Positions 11,281-22,800 of a stretch of DNA of 64,000 nucleotides are shown here, piece by piece; position 1 is the stretch's first letter; each line of letters starts with the position of its first letter. The notes beneath the pieces are model-generated. The model was not told the DNA's origin. It made no database searches and was given only the letters and a program-made list of their open reading frames with translations. The translations under genes were made by a program, and so were the position numbers. This DNA comes from Tubulanus polymorphus (Eukaryota; Nemertea; Palaeonemertea; Tubulaniformes; Tubulanidae), in contig NC_134027.1 in assembly GCF_964204645.1 (NCBI RefSeq), positions 22,432,485 to 22,496,484 of the forward strand. Reading direction: 5' to 3'.

Positions 11281-12134
11281 TCATGGATGGATGGCATCAA
11301 TTTGCATTCATTACCTTTTAGAATACATACAATAATTCTATGCATTATGAATTTCCATCGAAAATATGTTTTTGGACGTGTGTAATTGAACTTTAGCAGA
11401 CAATGTATGAATGTCTCGGACGATTGAAGCGGTTGCATATTACAAGTAATATTTCACTATCAAGTTTATAGGAACACATTTAAAGTTTGCTTTATCCGAC
11501 AGATTATTAACCTTTAAAACTCATTTTCGATTTTAAAAATCTATAGCACAGATTTCGAAACCGTTGAAACAATAGAGTATCAATTAAATTTGTCTAATTC
11601 GAATAACATGTATCAGCTAAATAAAACACAAATCACTGGTCACAAGTTAATTCGAGTTTAGAGGAGTGTTAGGGTCTACTGTATCTGAGTTTGCTGTAAC
11701 GAGGGCCCATCTTTTTAGATAAGCTTAAACCTAAGAGGTAGAATGTATACTCACTAATTCATGAGTGGAGCTTCATGGACTGTTTCGATAAGTTATCTTT
11801 TCTCGGATCCCACGAGTCATCTATAAGGCCAGGTTAGTTTAGTCAGCAGCACGCATTTGCAGCAATCAGGTCACGAGGAAGCGAGGAAGGCTTAGTTCCC
11901 ATTTGTTGGTTTAAGTTAGCATGTATTGACAGCAATCGGGTCCAGGAGAAGAGCTTATCTGGTAAAAAAAAAACCGCAACTTACTATTACCATTAGAACT
12001 GTCAATTTCACTCGATACAATATGTACACTGTAGGCACATCCAATATTGTACGACGACAAATCTTCTCACCACCAATTTGTGCGTGGAGCATCGTGGATC
12101 TATTCGAAAGTTTGGTCACCTCTGTTGCTTTCTT
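11281..12134. repeat. gene-free region with diverged tandem duplication
   Basis: A block with GTGGAGC(A/T)TC(A/G)TGGA and GCAGCAATC(A/G)GGTC-type words occurs at about 11760-11900 and again at 12080-12185; a further GACAGCAATCGGGTCC word lies at 11929. The second copy runs into the R2 copy that begins about 12135. The 80- and 85-codon frames at 11926-12212 overlap in opposite directions and show no domain, so I do not call them genes. Confidence 0.5.
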
Positions 12135-13070
12135 CAGGCTGGTGGTATTGGCAGCAATCAGATCCTGACGACGGAAAAGGAGGAATGGGCGATCTAAAAA
12201 GAAAATCACCAATTTGATACATTGTAAATTTTATTTCGAATAGGAGATTCAATATTTAGGTTAGATAGCCGGGTGAGATCAACCCCCGAAATGAACATGG
12301 AGCTTCGCCAACCAGTTGTTAGATAAGTGGGCGTAAATTTACGTAAATGATTTTGCTATCTTAGTTTAAAGAAAAAATTCTAGATTCAACTCACCCAAAC
12401 GCGCGCGAGGACTGGACACATATGCGCGCGTATAGTAAATTCAACGTATGATAAGAATTAATCCTCTGAACTGGTTCCATTCAAATTGAACTATTTGAAT
12501 GACCAGAGCACAATGTCAGGACTGGACACAATATGAACTGGTTCTGTCCAATGCGGTTCATTGGACAGGACATGTCGCACTAGCTAGAATACATACACCA
12601 TAATGACCCTGTACATATAGTTTTTCGAATATTCTTAACTGATAATTTCAAAAATATTAAGTAGATATATCAGATATTCTATCAGTCCCCATTAGAATTT
12701 TATTCTTATCCAATAACTCAAATTTTAAACCCTGTCAAGTAAAATTATAAGGAATTTGATGAAATATCGTAGAATCATTTGTAATAGACTCGTTCTAATT
12801 TCCATTGCTTATACCTCGAATTACCAGCGAACTGTAACACAAATCTTTCAATGAATCTCAAACTTTGGAGTGATTGTGAATCTAAATTAAGAATTCGCAC
12901 GGGAATAAATAACAAGAAATAAAGAAACAAGATCATATTTTACAAGGGCAATTTCTTACGAATTTCCCCGAAACACCCTACGTTTTCTGAAACGTGTTTT
13001 GAAGGAATACCCTGATTAGCAGTGCACATATCCACATATCCTAGAAATGGTCAAAATCTCAAGATAGTTT
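12135..13070 (-). repeat. dispersed repeat R2, copy in - orientation
   Basis: This is the reverse complement of 1840-3092 with several indels. It begins with GGTGGTATTGGCAGCAATC, passes through the GCGCGCG clusters at 12402-12430 and the CCAGAGCACAATGTCAG word near 12502, and ends in AATACCCTGATTAGC near 13008. Together with the first copy it forms an inverted pair about 9 kb apart that encloses the LINE cluster and the minisatellite. Confidence 0.75.
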
Positions 13071-13304
13071 TTTAAAAAGATAATCCAGCTCCAGACCTTG
13101 GGTAGCCCTTATTTTTGGGCGCAAAAAATGTTTAAACCATTTTTCAAACCAATGATTATTGGCACGGTATCGTAGCAAATAGTGACAGGATTTTGGCGAT
13201 AACTCAATAAGGTATTTCTCAAACTCAAAGTTGTTTTTAATCAGTCTATAATTACAAAGGGTATCTTTGTTAGCCATTTCATTCATGGCGCCGCCTTTTG
13301 GCAT
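13059..13304 (-). mobile_element. probable LINE C-terminal remnant
   Basis: The 81-codon frame contains NYRLIKNNFEFEKYL followed by HYLLRYRANNHWFEKW. This order (xYxxxKxxFxxExYL ... RxRxxNH) resembles the region just before the C-terminal zinc motif of many LINE polyproteins. The zinc motif itself is missing. It abuts the R2 copy. I am unsure whether it and R2 belong to one element. Confidence 0.45.
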
Positions 13305-13426
13305 TCAGCCAATCAGAGCCACAGAAACATGTCTTTTCATTTCGTAAGCTCAGGCGTAAAGTAAACATTTTATTTTCCTCCGTTTGATACCGACTTTTAT
13401 GCTCATTTATTCACCCATCTAAAAAG

Positions 13427-13692
13427 AGGTTTCGTCTGATCAGAAAACTACAAAATCAAAACGTACAACTAATGCTTGTAACAGTTTCAATCAGATTTGC
13501 AATACTCGCACCTACAACCACTTTGGCAGGTAATCTCACCGGAACAGAGAGATTTTCTATCATGACATTTTCATACAATTCCATGTTTGTAACTATGTGG
13601 TAAATTATCAAATACATCCTTTTACCAAGACAAGAATTCGGGAATATATCTGTATGAAAATCCACTGCAGAAATTCAGTCAAAAAATAACCA
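13427..13692 (+). pseudogene. decayed partial copy of the neighbouring GPCR (TM6-TM7 and C-terminus)
   Basis: The plus strand matches the 3' end of the GPCR gene at 14668-14940. GTTTCGTCTG, ACAAAATCAAAACG, AATGCTTGTAACAGTTTCA, GTTTGTAACTATG and CTGTATGAAAAT occur in the same order and nearly the same spacing. Translation breaks soon after the SKRTT motif through a lost base, and the TM6 proline region is changed. Only the TM6-TM7-tail part is present, so it is a truncated duplicate lying about 300 bases upstream of the intact gene, in the same orientation. This shows that the receptor belongs to a locally duplicating family. Confidence 0.85.
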
Positions 13693-13986
13693 TTGATGTC
13701 AAGTATGTGTTGAGAGCCAACAGTATTACGAAAATAAATGTACATGTATATTTAATCTCGTCGCATTCATATTTTACACGACAATAAATTTTCACAAAAT
13801 CTAAGTAAACTGTGAAAGATCACAGAGAATTGATTTTCTATTCGGTGTTAACAACATATCTTACAAACGAATCGTAGTTGTTATGAGGACATTAATGATA
13901 TCTCCACATAAGAGTTAAATTAATTTTCCATTACACTAGATGACAAAGCAAGTTCCAGTATATTCTCAGACAGATCCTAATAAATC

Positions 13987-14937
13987 ATGAATTCTACTCA
14001 GATGCAAATTGGTCGTACTCACAGCAGTAACATGGTCCTTATGTATGTGGTGAACAAGTCTGGAATCTACCTAACAGTGTCACTGGTCATTCTGCCTTTC
14101 TTGTTCCTGTTAGGAGCTTTTGGAAATTCAGCTACATTCTTGATAATGATAAGTCGCAGATTTCGCAGTTTGTCTTACGCTAACTATCTGATCGTTTTGT
14201 CTCTCAGTGATTTCATATTCTGTCTCGGTTTTACAATGATGCCTGTTTTACAGTTTGTTATCTTGCATGTAGAAGATGTTCCAATATTCTTCATGAATTC
14301 ACTGATCAGTTGTCAAATCTATGATTTTGTTATAGCGTTTGCAGCTTGCAATAGTTCGTGGTTGATAGTAGCAGTATCTCTAGAACGTGCGGCAGTTGTG
14401 CTCTTCCCGTTCACATCTCGTTTGATATGTACACCGAGATTCGCTAGGTTTGTTATAGTGATAATTGCTGCAGTGAATATACTGGTTAGATGTCTCTCAC
14501 CTGCTTCATCCATACATTTCAGTGATCAGTTTGTCGGATGTTATTATGAATTATTCGACCAAATAGCATCTTTTATTGTAGGTGTCATTCACGCGTACAT
14601 TTTACCGTTGTCTTTAATCATTACATCAAATTTGGTTATAATCGTTCAATTATTCAGAAGTTCAGTAATAGTTTCGTCTGGTCAAAAATCTACAAAATCA
14701 AAACGCACGACAATAATGCTTGTAACAGTTTCATTCGCATTCGCAATATTTACACTTCCAGTCACTATTACTGCAATGATGCCAGTTTCTTCAGGACAGA
14801 AAGAATCTCTTTTGGACATTTTCAATCAGTTTCAAGTTTGTAACTATGCGGTAAATTTCTACATATATCTTTTACTGGGACGAGAAATTCGTGAATATTT
14901 CTGTATGAAAATTCGCTGTAGAAATTTCGAAAAATAA
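13987..14937 (+). CDS. class A (rhodopsin-like) G-protein-coupled receptor, peptide-receptor-like
   Basis: A single uninterrupted 316-codon exon. Seven hydrophobic segments are visible. TM1 has GNSATF (the GN motif), TM2 has LSLSDF (the LxxxD motif), TM3 starts at the Cys of ISCQIYDF and ends with ER in place of DRY exactly 25 residues later. A Cys in the second extracellular loop (VGCYYE) can pair with the TM3 Cys. TM6 has FAIFTLP, and TM7 ends in NFYIY, a variant of NPxxY lacking the proline. The NFxxY/GREIREYF end resembles FMRFamide- and related peptide-receptor-like families common in lophotrochozoans; the ligand is unknown. NST at the start is a possible N-glycosylation site. The start ATG is the first in frame, and an intronless layout is common in expanded receptor families. 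It acts at the plasma membrane. A decayed sister copy lies just upstream. Confidence 0.9.
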   Translation: MNSTQMQIGRTHSSNMVLMYVVNKSGIYLTVSLVILPFLFLLGAFGNSATFLIMISRRFRSLSYANYLIVLSLSDFIFCLGFTMMPVLQFVILHVEDVPIFFMNSLISCQIYDFVIAFAACNSSWLIVAVSLERAAVVLFPFTSRLICTPRFARFVIVIIAAVNILVRCLSPASSIHFSDQFVGCYYELFDQIASFIVGVIHAYILPLSLIITSNLVIIVQLFRSSVIVSSGQKSTKSKRTTIMLVTVSFAFAIFTLPVTITAMMPVSSGQKESLLDIFNQFQVCNYAVNFYIYLLLGREIREYFCMKIRCRNFEK

Positions 14938-15204
14938 CCTTGCGAATGGTGAATCTATGATAATATTGATGTACACATATTGAATTAGATCAACAGCCGC
15001 AAAGCAGCGATTGTGGATAATCTGTACAACTGCATCAACCTGCGAACTGCAGAGAGTTGTTATAGAAAATTTGATAATTGGACATGTTTGATTTCTAACC
15101 TCGTGTGATGACTACATGTATCAAAATGATCCTCGAGAAATAACCGGTTATCAGAGGTTGTTGGAGATGCCTACGGACGGAACGTTCCTGTATCAATCAC
15201 GCCA
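14938..15204. other. 3' flank of GPCR, no further gene
   Basis: No coding signal follows the stop codon. An AAATAACC motif overlaps the stop and no canonical AATAAA is seen close by. Confidence 0.4.
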
Positions 15205-15548
15205 TCTTCGGAAGCGTCCTCCCGCGGCAAGGATTCGAACCGGATGACATCGCTACACTCAGCCACGGCACGAACCCCTTCCACACTAGACCGGGTGCGC
15301 AGGTACATGCGCAGCTTAGCCGCGCGAAAATTTGCGGCACCAATCATATTATTCGTTGTATAAACGCTGAGGTATAAATTTCACGGAAGAACTATAAATG
15401 GGAAAACCCGGGCTAAAATAAAAGGGGCTATCTGATTGGCTAATAATGACATCTTCTAAGCTGCGCGTGTAGCTTCGCACACGGTCTAGTATGACAGGGT
15501 TTCGTGCCGTGGCAATGTCAACAGGTTCAAATCCCTTCCGGGGGAGGA
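15205..15548. mobile_element. foldback element FB1, copy 1 (long terminal inverted repeats)
   Basis: The left end CGTCCTCCCGCGGCAAGGAT and the right end (reverse complement begins CATCCTCCCCCGGAAGGGAT) form inverted repeats of roughly 120-130 bases. These include CCACGGCACGAA, ACTAGACCG and GCGCAGCTTAG. Each arm also carries a tRNA T-arm/B-box-like word (GATTCGAACC; GGTTCAAATCC). The centre holds TTCACGGAAGAACTATAAAT. Related copies are at 48918-49238 (opposite internal orientation) and 24912-25200. No transposase is encoded, so it is a non-autonomous, MITE-like element. Confidence 0.85.
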
Positions 15549-15836
15549 TGAGGGTCGGTAGGTACCATCTTGAATCTGTGTGAAGTTACCGGCTTAATGT
15601 TGTCATTAATCTGTATTCGACTATTCATTGCCAACAATAACAAGCAATGTATATTTTTCGTTATTTGCAAAGGCGTCAACAAACTTTCAAGTTAGTTTTC
15701 TTGTTTCGTACATCCGCTAGTCGGCGTGCTAGTCTAGCTCGCGAGCAGCGGTCAAAATTTTACGGTCGACCCTAGTTCCAGTACGCGTTAACTACCTTTC
15801 AATTTTCGGTTAAGAAGACACTTCAGGCTTAGAGCC
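15549..15836. other. no gene seen
   Basis: A spacer between two foldback elements. Nothing recognisable. Confidence 0.4.
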
Positions 15837-16135
15837 AAAGTCGTCGAAGTCGTTGAAAATGGGCGAAAAAGCGAAATTTGTCGTAAAAACGTCAAGCCGT
15901 CATTTGAAGACACGTCTAAATGTAAGATGAGGACGCCAGTGATATGACGACTGAGTTTCAAGTCGTCATGAATATGTCGACTTGTCGCGAGGTTAATGGT
16001 CGTGAAAACGAAATATGTCATCAAAACGTCACGATATGTCGACATATTCATGTCGACTTGACGCTAATATGACGTAAATATGGCGACTTGTCGAGTTGGA
16101 ACGCGACAACTCGAGGCCCTTTATCGCTTCCGTAA
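15837..16135 (+). mobile_element. foldback element FB2, partial copy
   Basis: Dense in GTCGACATATTCATGTCGAC-like words. The right end, GGAACGCGACAACTCGAGGC followed by CCTTTATCGCTTCCGTAAT, matches both ends of the complete palindromic copy at 18859-19263. The internal part carries AAAATGGGCGAAAAAGCGAA, also found in the other copy, but neighbouring blocks are in a different order and orientation, so the two copies are rearranged relative to each other. No coding capacity. Confidence 0.8.
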
Positions 16136-16235
16136 TGTCTTGCTCTTCTTGGAATCTGGAAGCAAGACTTCATCCACGCGCAATTAATTATTTTAGCAGA
16201 TGGCGACATCTTGTGGGCCCGGTCACAAGCGATTT

Positions 16236-16358
16236 CATCACCGCGTGTCAAAACGCCGTGTGAACGCTCACCAAAATTTGGTCCGGTCTAAATTTGGACC
16301 GGACCAGGTTCGGACCTATTTAGACCGGTCTAACTTGTTGTCGTGTGAACGCGGCTTT
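16236..16358. mobile_element. short MITE with CGTGTGAACGC ends
   Basis: CCGTGTGAACGCTCACC at the left and GTCGTGTGAACGCGGC at the right flank an internal palindrome-rich part in which GGTCCGGTCTAAATT and GGACCGGACC alternate. A related truncated piece (GGTCCGTTCTAAATTGGAAC) is at 28868-28900. It is non-coding. Confidence 0.55.
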
Positions 16359-16871
16359 TATGAGGCTAGTCGTTTTGATAATAATTCGATATAAATCAAA
16401 TTTGTAAAATCAGTGCATAAAATAATTCGCGTCAATAAGTATGTTCTTTTTCAGAAATCAATATGGCTGGTTGATGGTAGTCTTTGATGACACCCGAACG
16501 GAATTTAATCAACTGGAGCTAGTGTCCACAGATAGATGCAGAAAACTGGTTGGAATTTACAACGTTTTTCTGTACACTGCTTTTCTACTTAAGCCGATGA
16601 ACTGTCGGGAATAATCGATTATGATATTTACTCTGCTGCAATTGGTCGATTTTCTGATTTGCCTTGTTACTGCGTGCTATTGGCCCGATATCGTAGTCAA
16701 CATTACAGCATATATAGAGACTAGGAAAAAGTCCATTCTCACAACCAATAAAGTAAACCCGCCTCTCCAATAATTCACCAATGAATGCCTAGTGATGTTC
16801 CGCACTGAGAAATTGAATATGGAAACTCGTTTAGTTCATCCCGGTATTATCTGAGAACCGAAACTGCCGAA
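16359..16871. other. upstream region of PAN-GON gene
   Basis: No repeat or gene is recognised. The promoter of the downstream gene should lie here, but I see no convincing TATA box or other element, and the transcription start cannot be placed. Confidence 0.4.
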
Positions 16872-19800
16872 ATGCAATTGAAATTTGTATATTTTATATT
16901 TTTGCTGAAAATCTACGAATGTTTCGAAACGGGCTCGGTATATTTCGCTGAAGTAGCGACAAGAGGAAACGATTACTCGATAGATAGACCGTATCTGTCT
17001 ATTGATAAGAATTCAGCCTCTTTGATCGGTTGCAGCGCCGCGTGTTCACTGGATACTAAATGCAAATCGTTCAATTATCACGGAGATTCCAGCGTTTGCG
17101 AATTGAGTGACAAGTTACCAACTGGTCCGACGTTCAGGCAGAGAAATGGCACAGCATTTAGATACAAGGTCGGTACGAAGTAGAGCTGATTTCATAGACA
17201 AGTTTTGATTGAATACGACTTACATTCAGCCCTTGGTTTAGGCTAGAACTGCCCTATATAATAATAAATGCATTTGGAGCATGTTCATTTAAATTGACAT
17301 TTAGCAAAAAAATAGCATACAAAACGATAACAAAACCCTGCCAAAATGTTTAAAACAAACAAAAGTCAATTCTAAGTGACCTTCACCGTGTCATTACATA
17401 TTCGTTGATACGTGAAGAAATGGCAGAAATGATGTACATGGCGTCAATTCACTTGTAACGTTTGTCAAGAGGTACATTTGTAAAATATATTTTGTAGCAC
17501 GAATGTGAAAGAGCAAACAAAAGAAAACCTTGAAATTGAAAACCCTACCATAAATATGAAAAAGAATAAAAACAGTTTTTCTTAAATTCATCGTCACTGT
17601 ATTTTAAGTCATTCAGTACTAACGAACTACGCAGCAAATCTAATGTTTTAATTTAAACATCTTCTGAAAATCGTCCCTCCTTGCGCGGGAGGGATCTCCG
17701 AAAGATGAACTCCGTGTATGATTATTATTTCGAATTTTTGAGTCTTATAAAAATAAGTCAGTCCTTTCTAACACCATCATTAGTGGGTTGACTTATCAAC
17801 TTGACGATAACTTGATAACTTGATAATGATGGCTCGAGTCTACTGGCGGTGAATTCCATCGTAGGATCTTCGTACGTCACCGCCTAAGGTTCGTCGGCGT
17901 TTCAAACTCACTATGCGTACATTCCATATTGTCAAATAGCACGCGAGATGGCAACCTTGAAATTTGCGGTTTCATTTACACGTATATTTACAAGCAACTC
18001 CATGGTCGGTCGATACGATGTTCGATTTAAAAACTGGTCAAGAGTCTTGCTAGTTATCGCATGCATGCTTATGCAAATACTTTTACGCAATTGAATTTCT
18101 TTATAATGTCTACGATTGGCGCATTTACGTCGAGATGGTGATGTATAAAACAAATAGAATATCTTCAATGGGGTTCCGGTAACGCTATATACTGTGGCAA
18201 TCAGGGATTCCGCTCGTGGCAAGTGAGGACTAACAGTCTAGTAGTTACTCAGTTCGCTAACGTCAATTTTGTTTTTTATTTCGATGAAAATTCAACCAAC
18301 TTATTTTACTATTTTATCAATTATCATAAAAAACCGTAACATACAATTAGCATTTTTTTTCAACACACATATCATTTATACGAACGTTATATTCACAATC
18401 TACGAAGTACGTATGCAATAAAGTAAATGAAATAAGTAAATGAAATATTTCAAAAAGCGCCATCGGTTTTGTCAATTACGATGAATTTTACGATGACTGA
18501 AATTTAAATCACTTTGAAAATTCAACCAACTTATTTTAGCATTTTATCAATCATCATAAAAAACCGTAGCTTACAATTTATTTTTTTTCTCGGAAGCTGA
18601 TTAGATAATAAACTAGTGCATTCCGCTGTATCAGCTACCTGGAAAAAATTAGAGCATCGATTTAGTAAGAAAATTCACTCATTGGTTATCCTGGCATTTT
18701 GCACCTAGTATGTCGACACTTAATAAAGGAGAATATGAATTATTAATATACATTTATACACGATGATGTATGTTCTTTTTTCTTCACATTTCAGTGTCAG
18801 AACCTTGATGGAGATTGCCTTCGATACAGTAAGTCGTTCATAAATATACATCATAATATTACGGAAGCGATAAGGGGCCTCGAGATGTCGCGTTCCAACT
18901 CGGCAAGTCGTCATATTTATGTCGATATATCGCGATATATCGCGTCAAGTCGACATGAATATGTCGACATATCGTGACGTTTTGACGACATATTTCGTTT
19001 TCATGACCATTTTCCTCGCGACAAGTCGACATATTCACGACGACTTGAAACTCAGTCGTCCTCATCTTACATTTAGACGTGTCTTCAAATGACGGCTTGT
19101 CCCGTGGAAAATGGGCGAAAAAGCGAAATTTGTCGTGAAAACATCACGATATGTCGACATATTCATGTCGACTTGACGCTATATATCGCGTTATGTCGAC
19201 ATAAATATGGCGACTTGTCGAGTTGGAACGCGACAACTCGAGGCCCCTTATCGCTTCCGTATAATATATAGGCCTACTCGTAAACTCGATCGATCCATTA
19301 AGATCACTTAGGAATCTTCCAGTAGTAACGGCTTCGAAACGTTTGGTATGGTTATAGTATGTTATAACGTCTTATGAGGCGCCAAAAACAACAAACGTAT
19401 CAATGTTGATTTTGAAATAGCAAGTATTGTCAGTCTATGGTCATCACGTGACTTTAATGATATGGCTATTCGGCCTTACCCGATAGTAACGACGGCGTCT
19501 AAAAACAAAATAACCTTTCCCCTGACACATCGTTCGGCTAAATCAAGATAATAGCTCGCAAGAGACCGCTGTGGTTAGGAGAGGTGAGCAAGAAAACGAA
19601 ATAGAAAGCTTGAAAACGTTGCATATGCAGCCTTTTTGTTTCATTTACAGGCATTCGTCCGGCCACTTGTACCGACGTGTTGATCAATGGCAATACCGAA
19701 GACAAAGTTTACGCTCTATACCCGATCAAAAGCGCTTACAAACTAAAATTCGATATTTTCTGTCACGGGATGACGTCATTATTGCCTAAAGAGTTTCTTC

Positions 19801-22800
19801 CGCTTCCGGCCGGACCGACGAACAACTTCAGCCAGGCAGCGAAATATGGTATATACAGAGTGTGGGGCGAATGGTGCGACGTGAAATTTCGGCGAGTTCT
19901 TTTCACTATCGAGGTAATCGCATTTATATACGAGGAAAATGTCAACTCGTTGATATTAGCTGACCGATGTGGTCTAACCATCGGCGCTGGTGAAGTGACA
20001 AAAATGGGGATCTAGAAACCTAGTGGCTTATGTCGAGTCGCTTATTGCGTTTAACTCGGGCGAAATTGGCATGTCTGCGACAGACATGGTTGTAGATAAG
20101 TGAAAAAGCCCTATAGATAGATACATTGAACTGAAACCACAGCGTTTCAGCTGTTGACTAACATCGTGGTCATCGTCGGGTGAATGACCAAAACTTATGC
20201 TGGTACCCTACCGAATATCCGCAGTTTAATTTGTCATGGTTTCCCATTGCCATTTTTATTGGACCTACCATGTAACTAGGCTTAATCAAGGGTGCAATTT
20301 CTTGGGCGATACCAGCAACTTCAGAATCGTGCGCACGTTAACCTATTCTGAATTCTATGGCTGTGTTCAGTCCGTCTTAGTTTGAAACCACTAATCTGTT
20401 GATTCGAATTAGGATATGTGCACCAATTATAACGCAAATTGTCAGATTAGACCAAACATTGGCACTCGCATTGTTTCTTGCATAGCTAATGACACGGGCA
20501 TAAATAATGCAAATTCGTGATTAGAGTTTACCGCAACTGTCGATAAACCACTAATCTGTTCATTCGAATTAGGATATGTGCACCAATAACGCAAATTGCC
20601 GTACCCTCCAGATTAGACCAAACATTGGCACTCGAATTTTTGCATAGCTAATGACTCGGGCGTAAATAATGCAAATTCGTGATTAGAAATAATCGCAACT
20701 GTCGGTAGTATCGTTTAGCTGATCGATCACAATAAACAATAAGATGTCTTAAAAATTGTTGAAATATTATATCATATTACGATCAACATCCATCGTCGGG
20801 CGCCTCGAATAGTTAGTTAGTTCTATGCTGATTGTGCGGGAATTAATTCAGGGATCCGACCCATGTGCTAGCTTCACAGGTTAAGTCATATATTTGACCC
20901 TGGTGATTAGTTTTCAAGGCTGTCGTACACGAAAAAAAGAAATTTTCATAATGTTACCACAAAAATCGGATTAATTATTCCTTGTAAAATAATTAATTCA
21001 TATGATATCATTGCTCTATATTAAAAACGTTGCCGGTTAAAGGCCAAAATGTACATTTGTTTGATAATATAATCAATGTTTCTAACAGTAAGCCATCTTG
21101 GATGTCAACGGGTCCTAGTGGCCTAGACGTATCGGCCCCACTCCGCGCGGTTGCGCCACCGCGCGGGATTTACGCGAAGCAGCAAACACAAACATGGCCA
21201 CTCTCTCAATTTTCAATGATAGAAATCGTGTGTGCATTTCAATTATTTCGGCTGTTAGGGTTTTAAGGCACAATATAAGTTGATGATGTGATATGGCGAT
21301 GTTAATTAATGATAATTCCGCAGTGAAGCTAGTCACGAACGGTGCCGATTGAGTGTACAGCTGCCAAAAACACTGAAATATGCGTAGTTGCGTAACTATT
21401 TGCAGTGAATTGCAGACGAAACATGAAGCCTTAACGGCCGTTTAAAAAAAATTATACCCTGACTAAAAATTAGTAATAATATTTTAGAAATGGCCAGAAT
21501 TTTAACTTAGGTTCTATCTCATTTTTATTTTATAATTGCGATTGGGTGCCGAACATTTAGTTTTCCAACAATAATGAGGGGTGGTAGGTAGTCATGCAAT
21601 TCAAGTCATCATTTATTACACGTTACTTCTGTGTTGTTGAAAATCTCGCGAGTCCTGGACCAAACCCCATTGAACAATGTGATCTGTGTGCTGGCCACAA
21701 ATGCACACAGATCACACACACTACCCATTACACACTCCAGTACCCACAGCTTTCATATATCCATCCAAATATTTAGAGTGTCTTTCTTCCTGGATTTATT
21801 TACTGGTATGTAATGGCACCTATCACTGAAAATAGCAATGATCTATATGAAATACATTCACAGATATAGGCCAAATGTACATTTTAAAGAATCAAAGATG
21901 GCTGCCAGTCAGCTCATTGGCCATCTTGGATGCAAATTCCTTGACATTAATTTGTTCATCTTCATGCCACCGCATACCTACGTACCATGAACACTTTATC
22001 TTAATTGTTTTTTGAGTGAAGATAACGCAAATAACCGAGTATGACTACTGACAAACCTCGTGGATATTGTCTTGCCACAAGTGGAATCCTCGATTGCCAC
22101 AGTAGAGGTGTTGACACCCAATAACCTTATGAAAAAATAATTCCATTTCGATTCAATTATTCTCGCCAGTGAATCAAATCAGTTCATCACATCAGGGATG
22201 TCTCAGATGAAGATGTGAAGATGTGACAGCCAATGTTAACATTCAAGTCGTACAGTTGTTTCCACTGGCGTTTCTCGTTGTCATTGTTATCGATTGAATC
22301 TTTTCTAATTCGCTTCGATTCAGGATTATACCATCGTCAAGGACGATTTCACCTACGCGGATGTTGTCAGCGGCCCGGACAAAGAAAGAGTCCTTTACGG
22401 TGACGCGAGGGCATGCAGTTATTCAGATAACCACATGGGGGCAGCACGTATCGACTTAACTGGTACTGGATTCAGGTTGAAACAAGGCGTACGTGTAATA
22501 TTCCGAAATCGTTCACATGGCAATGATGTTGATAAGTTGGTTATCGTTAAGAGCTGAGACTGGTCAAATGGACGTTAAGTTATGAGGATTTGATGTGTTG
22601 CAGTTGCAGAGAAAACACTAGTCAGCTACACGATCGCGTTCTCCGGCCTTTAACTTGTTTTTTGACGGTATTTTGAGTAAACCTTACATCAGAATCTCCA
22701 CTAAAAAGGCTACAACAATATGTCTAATACTAACTTCGATGAATAGACTTGAGCCAGTTGTAACTAGATAGAATACCAATACGAAGCCTCGTTGTGTTTC

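Noticed and set aside
11926-12212. 80- and 85-codon frames on opposite strands
   Set aside because: They overlap each other over a repeat-rich stretch and have no domain.
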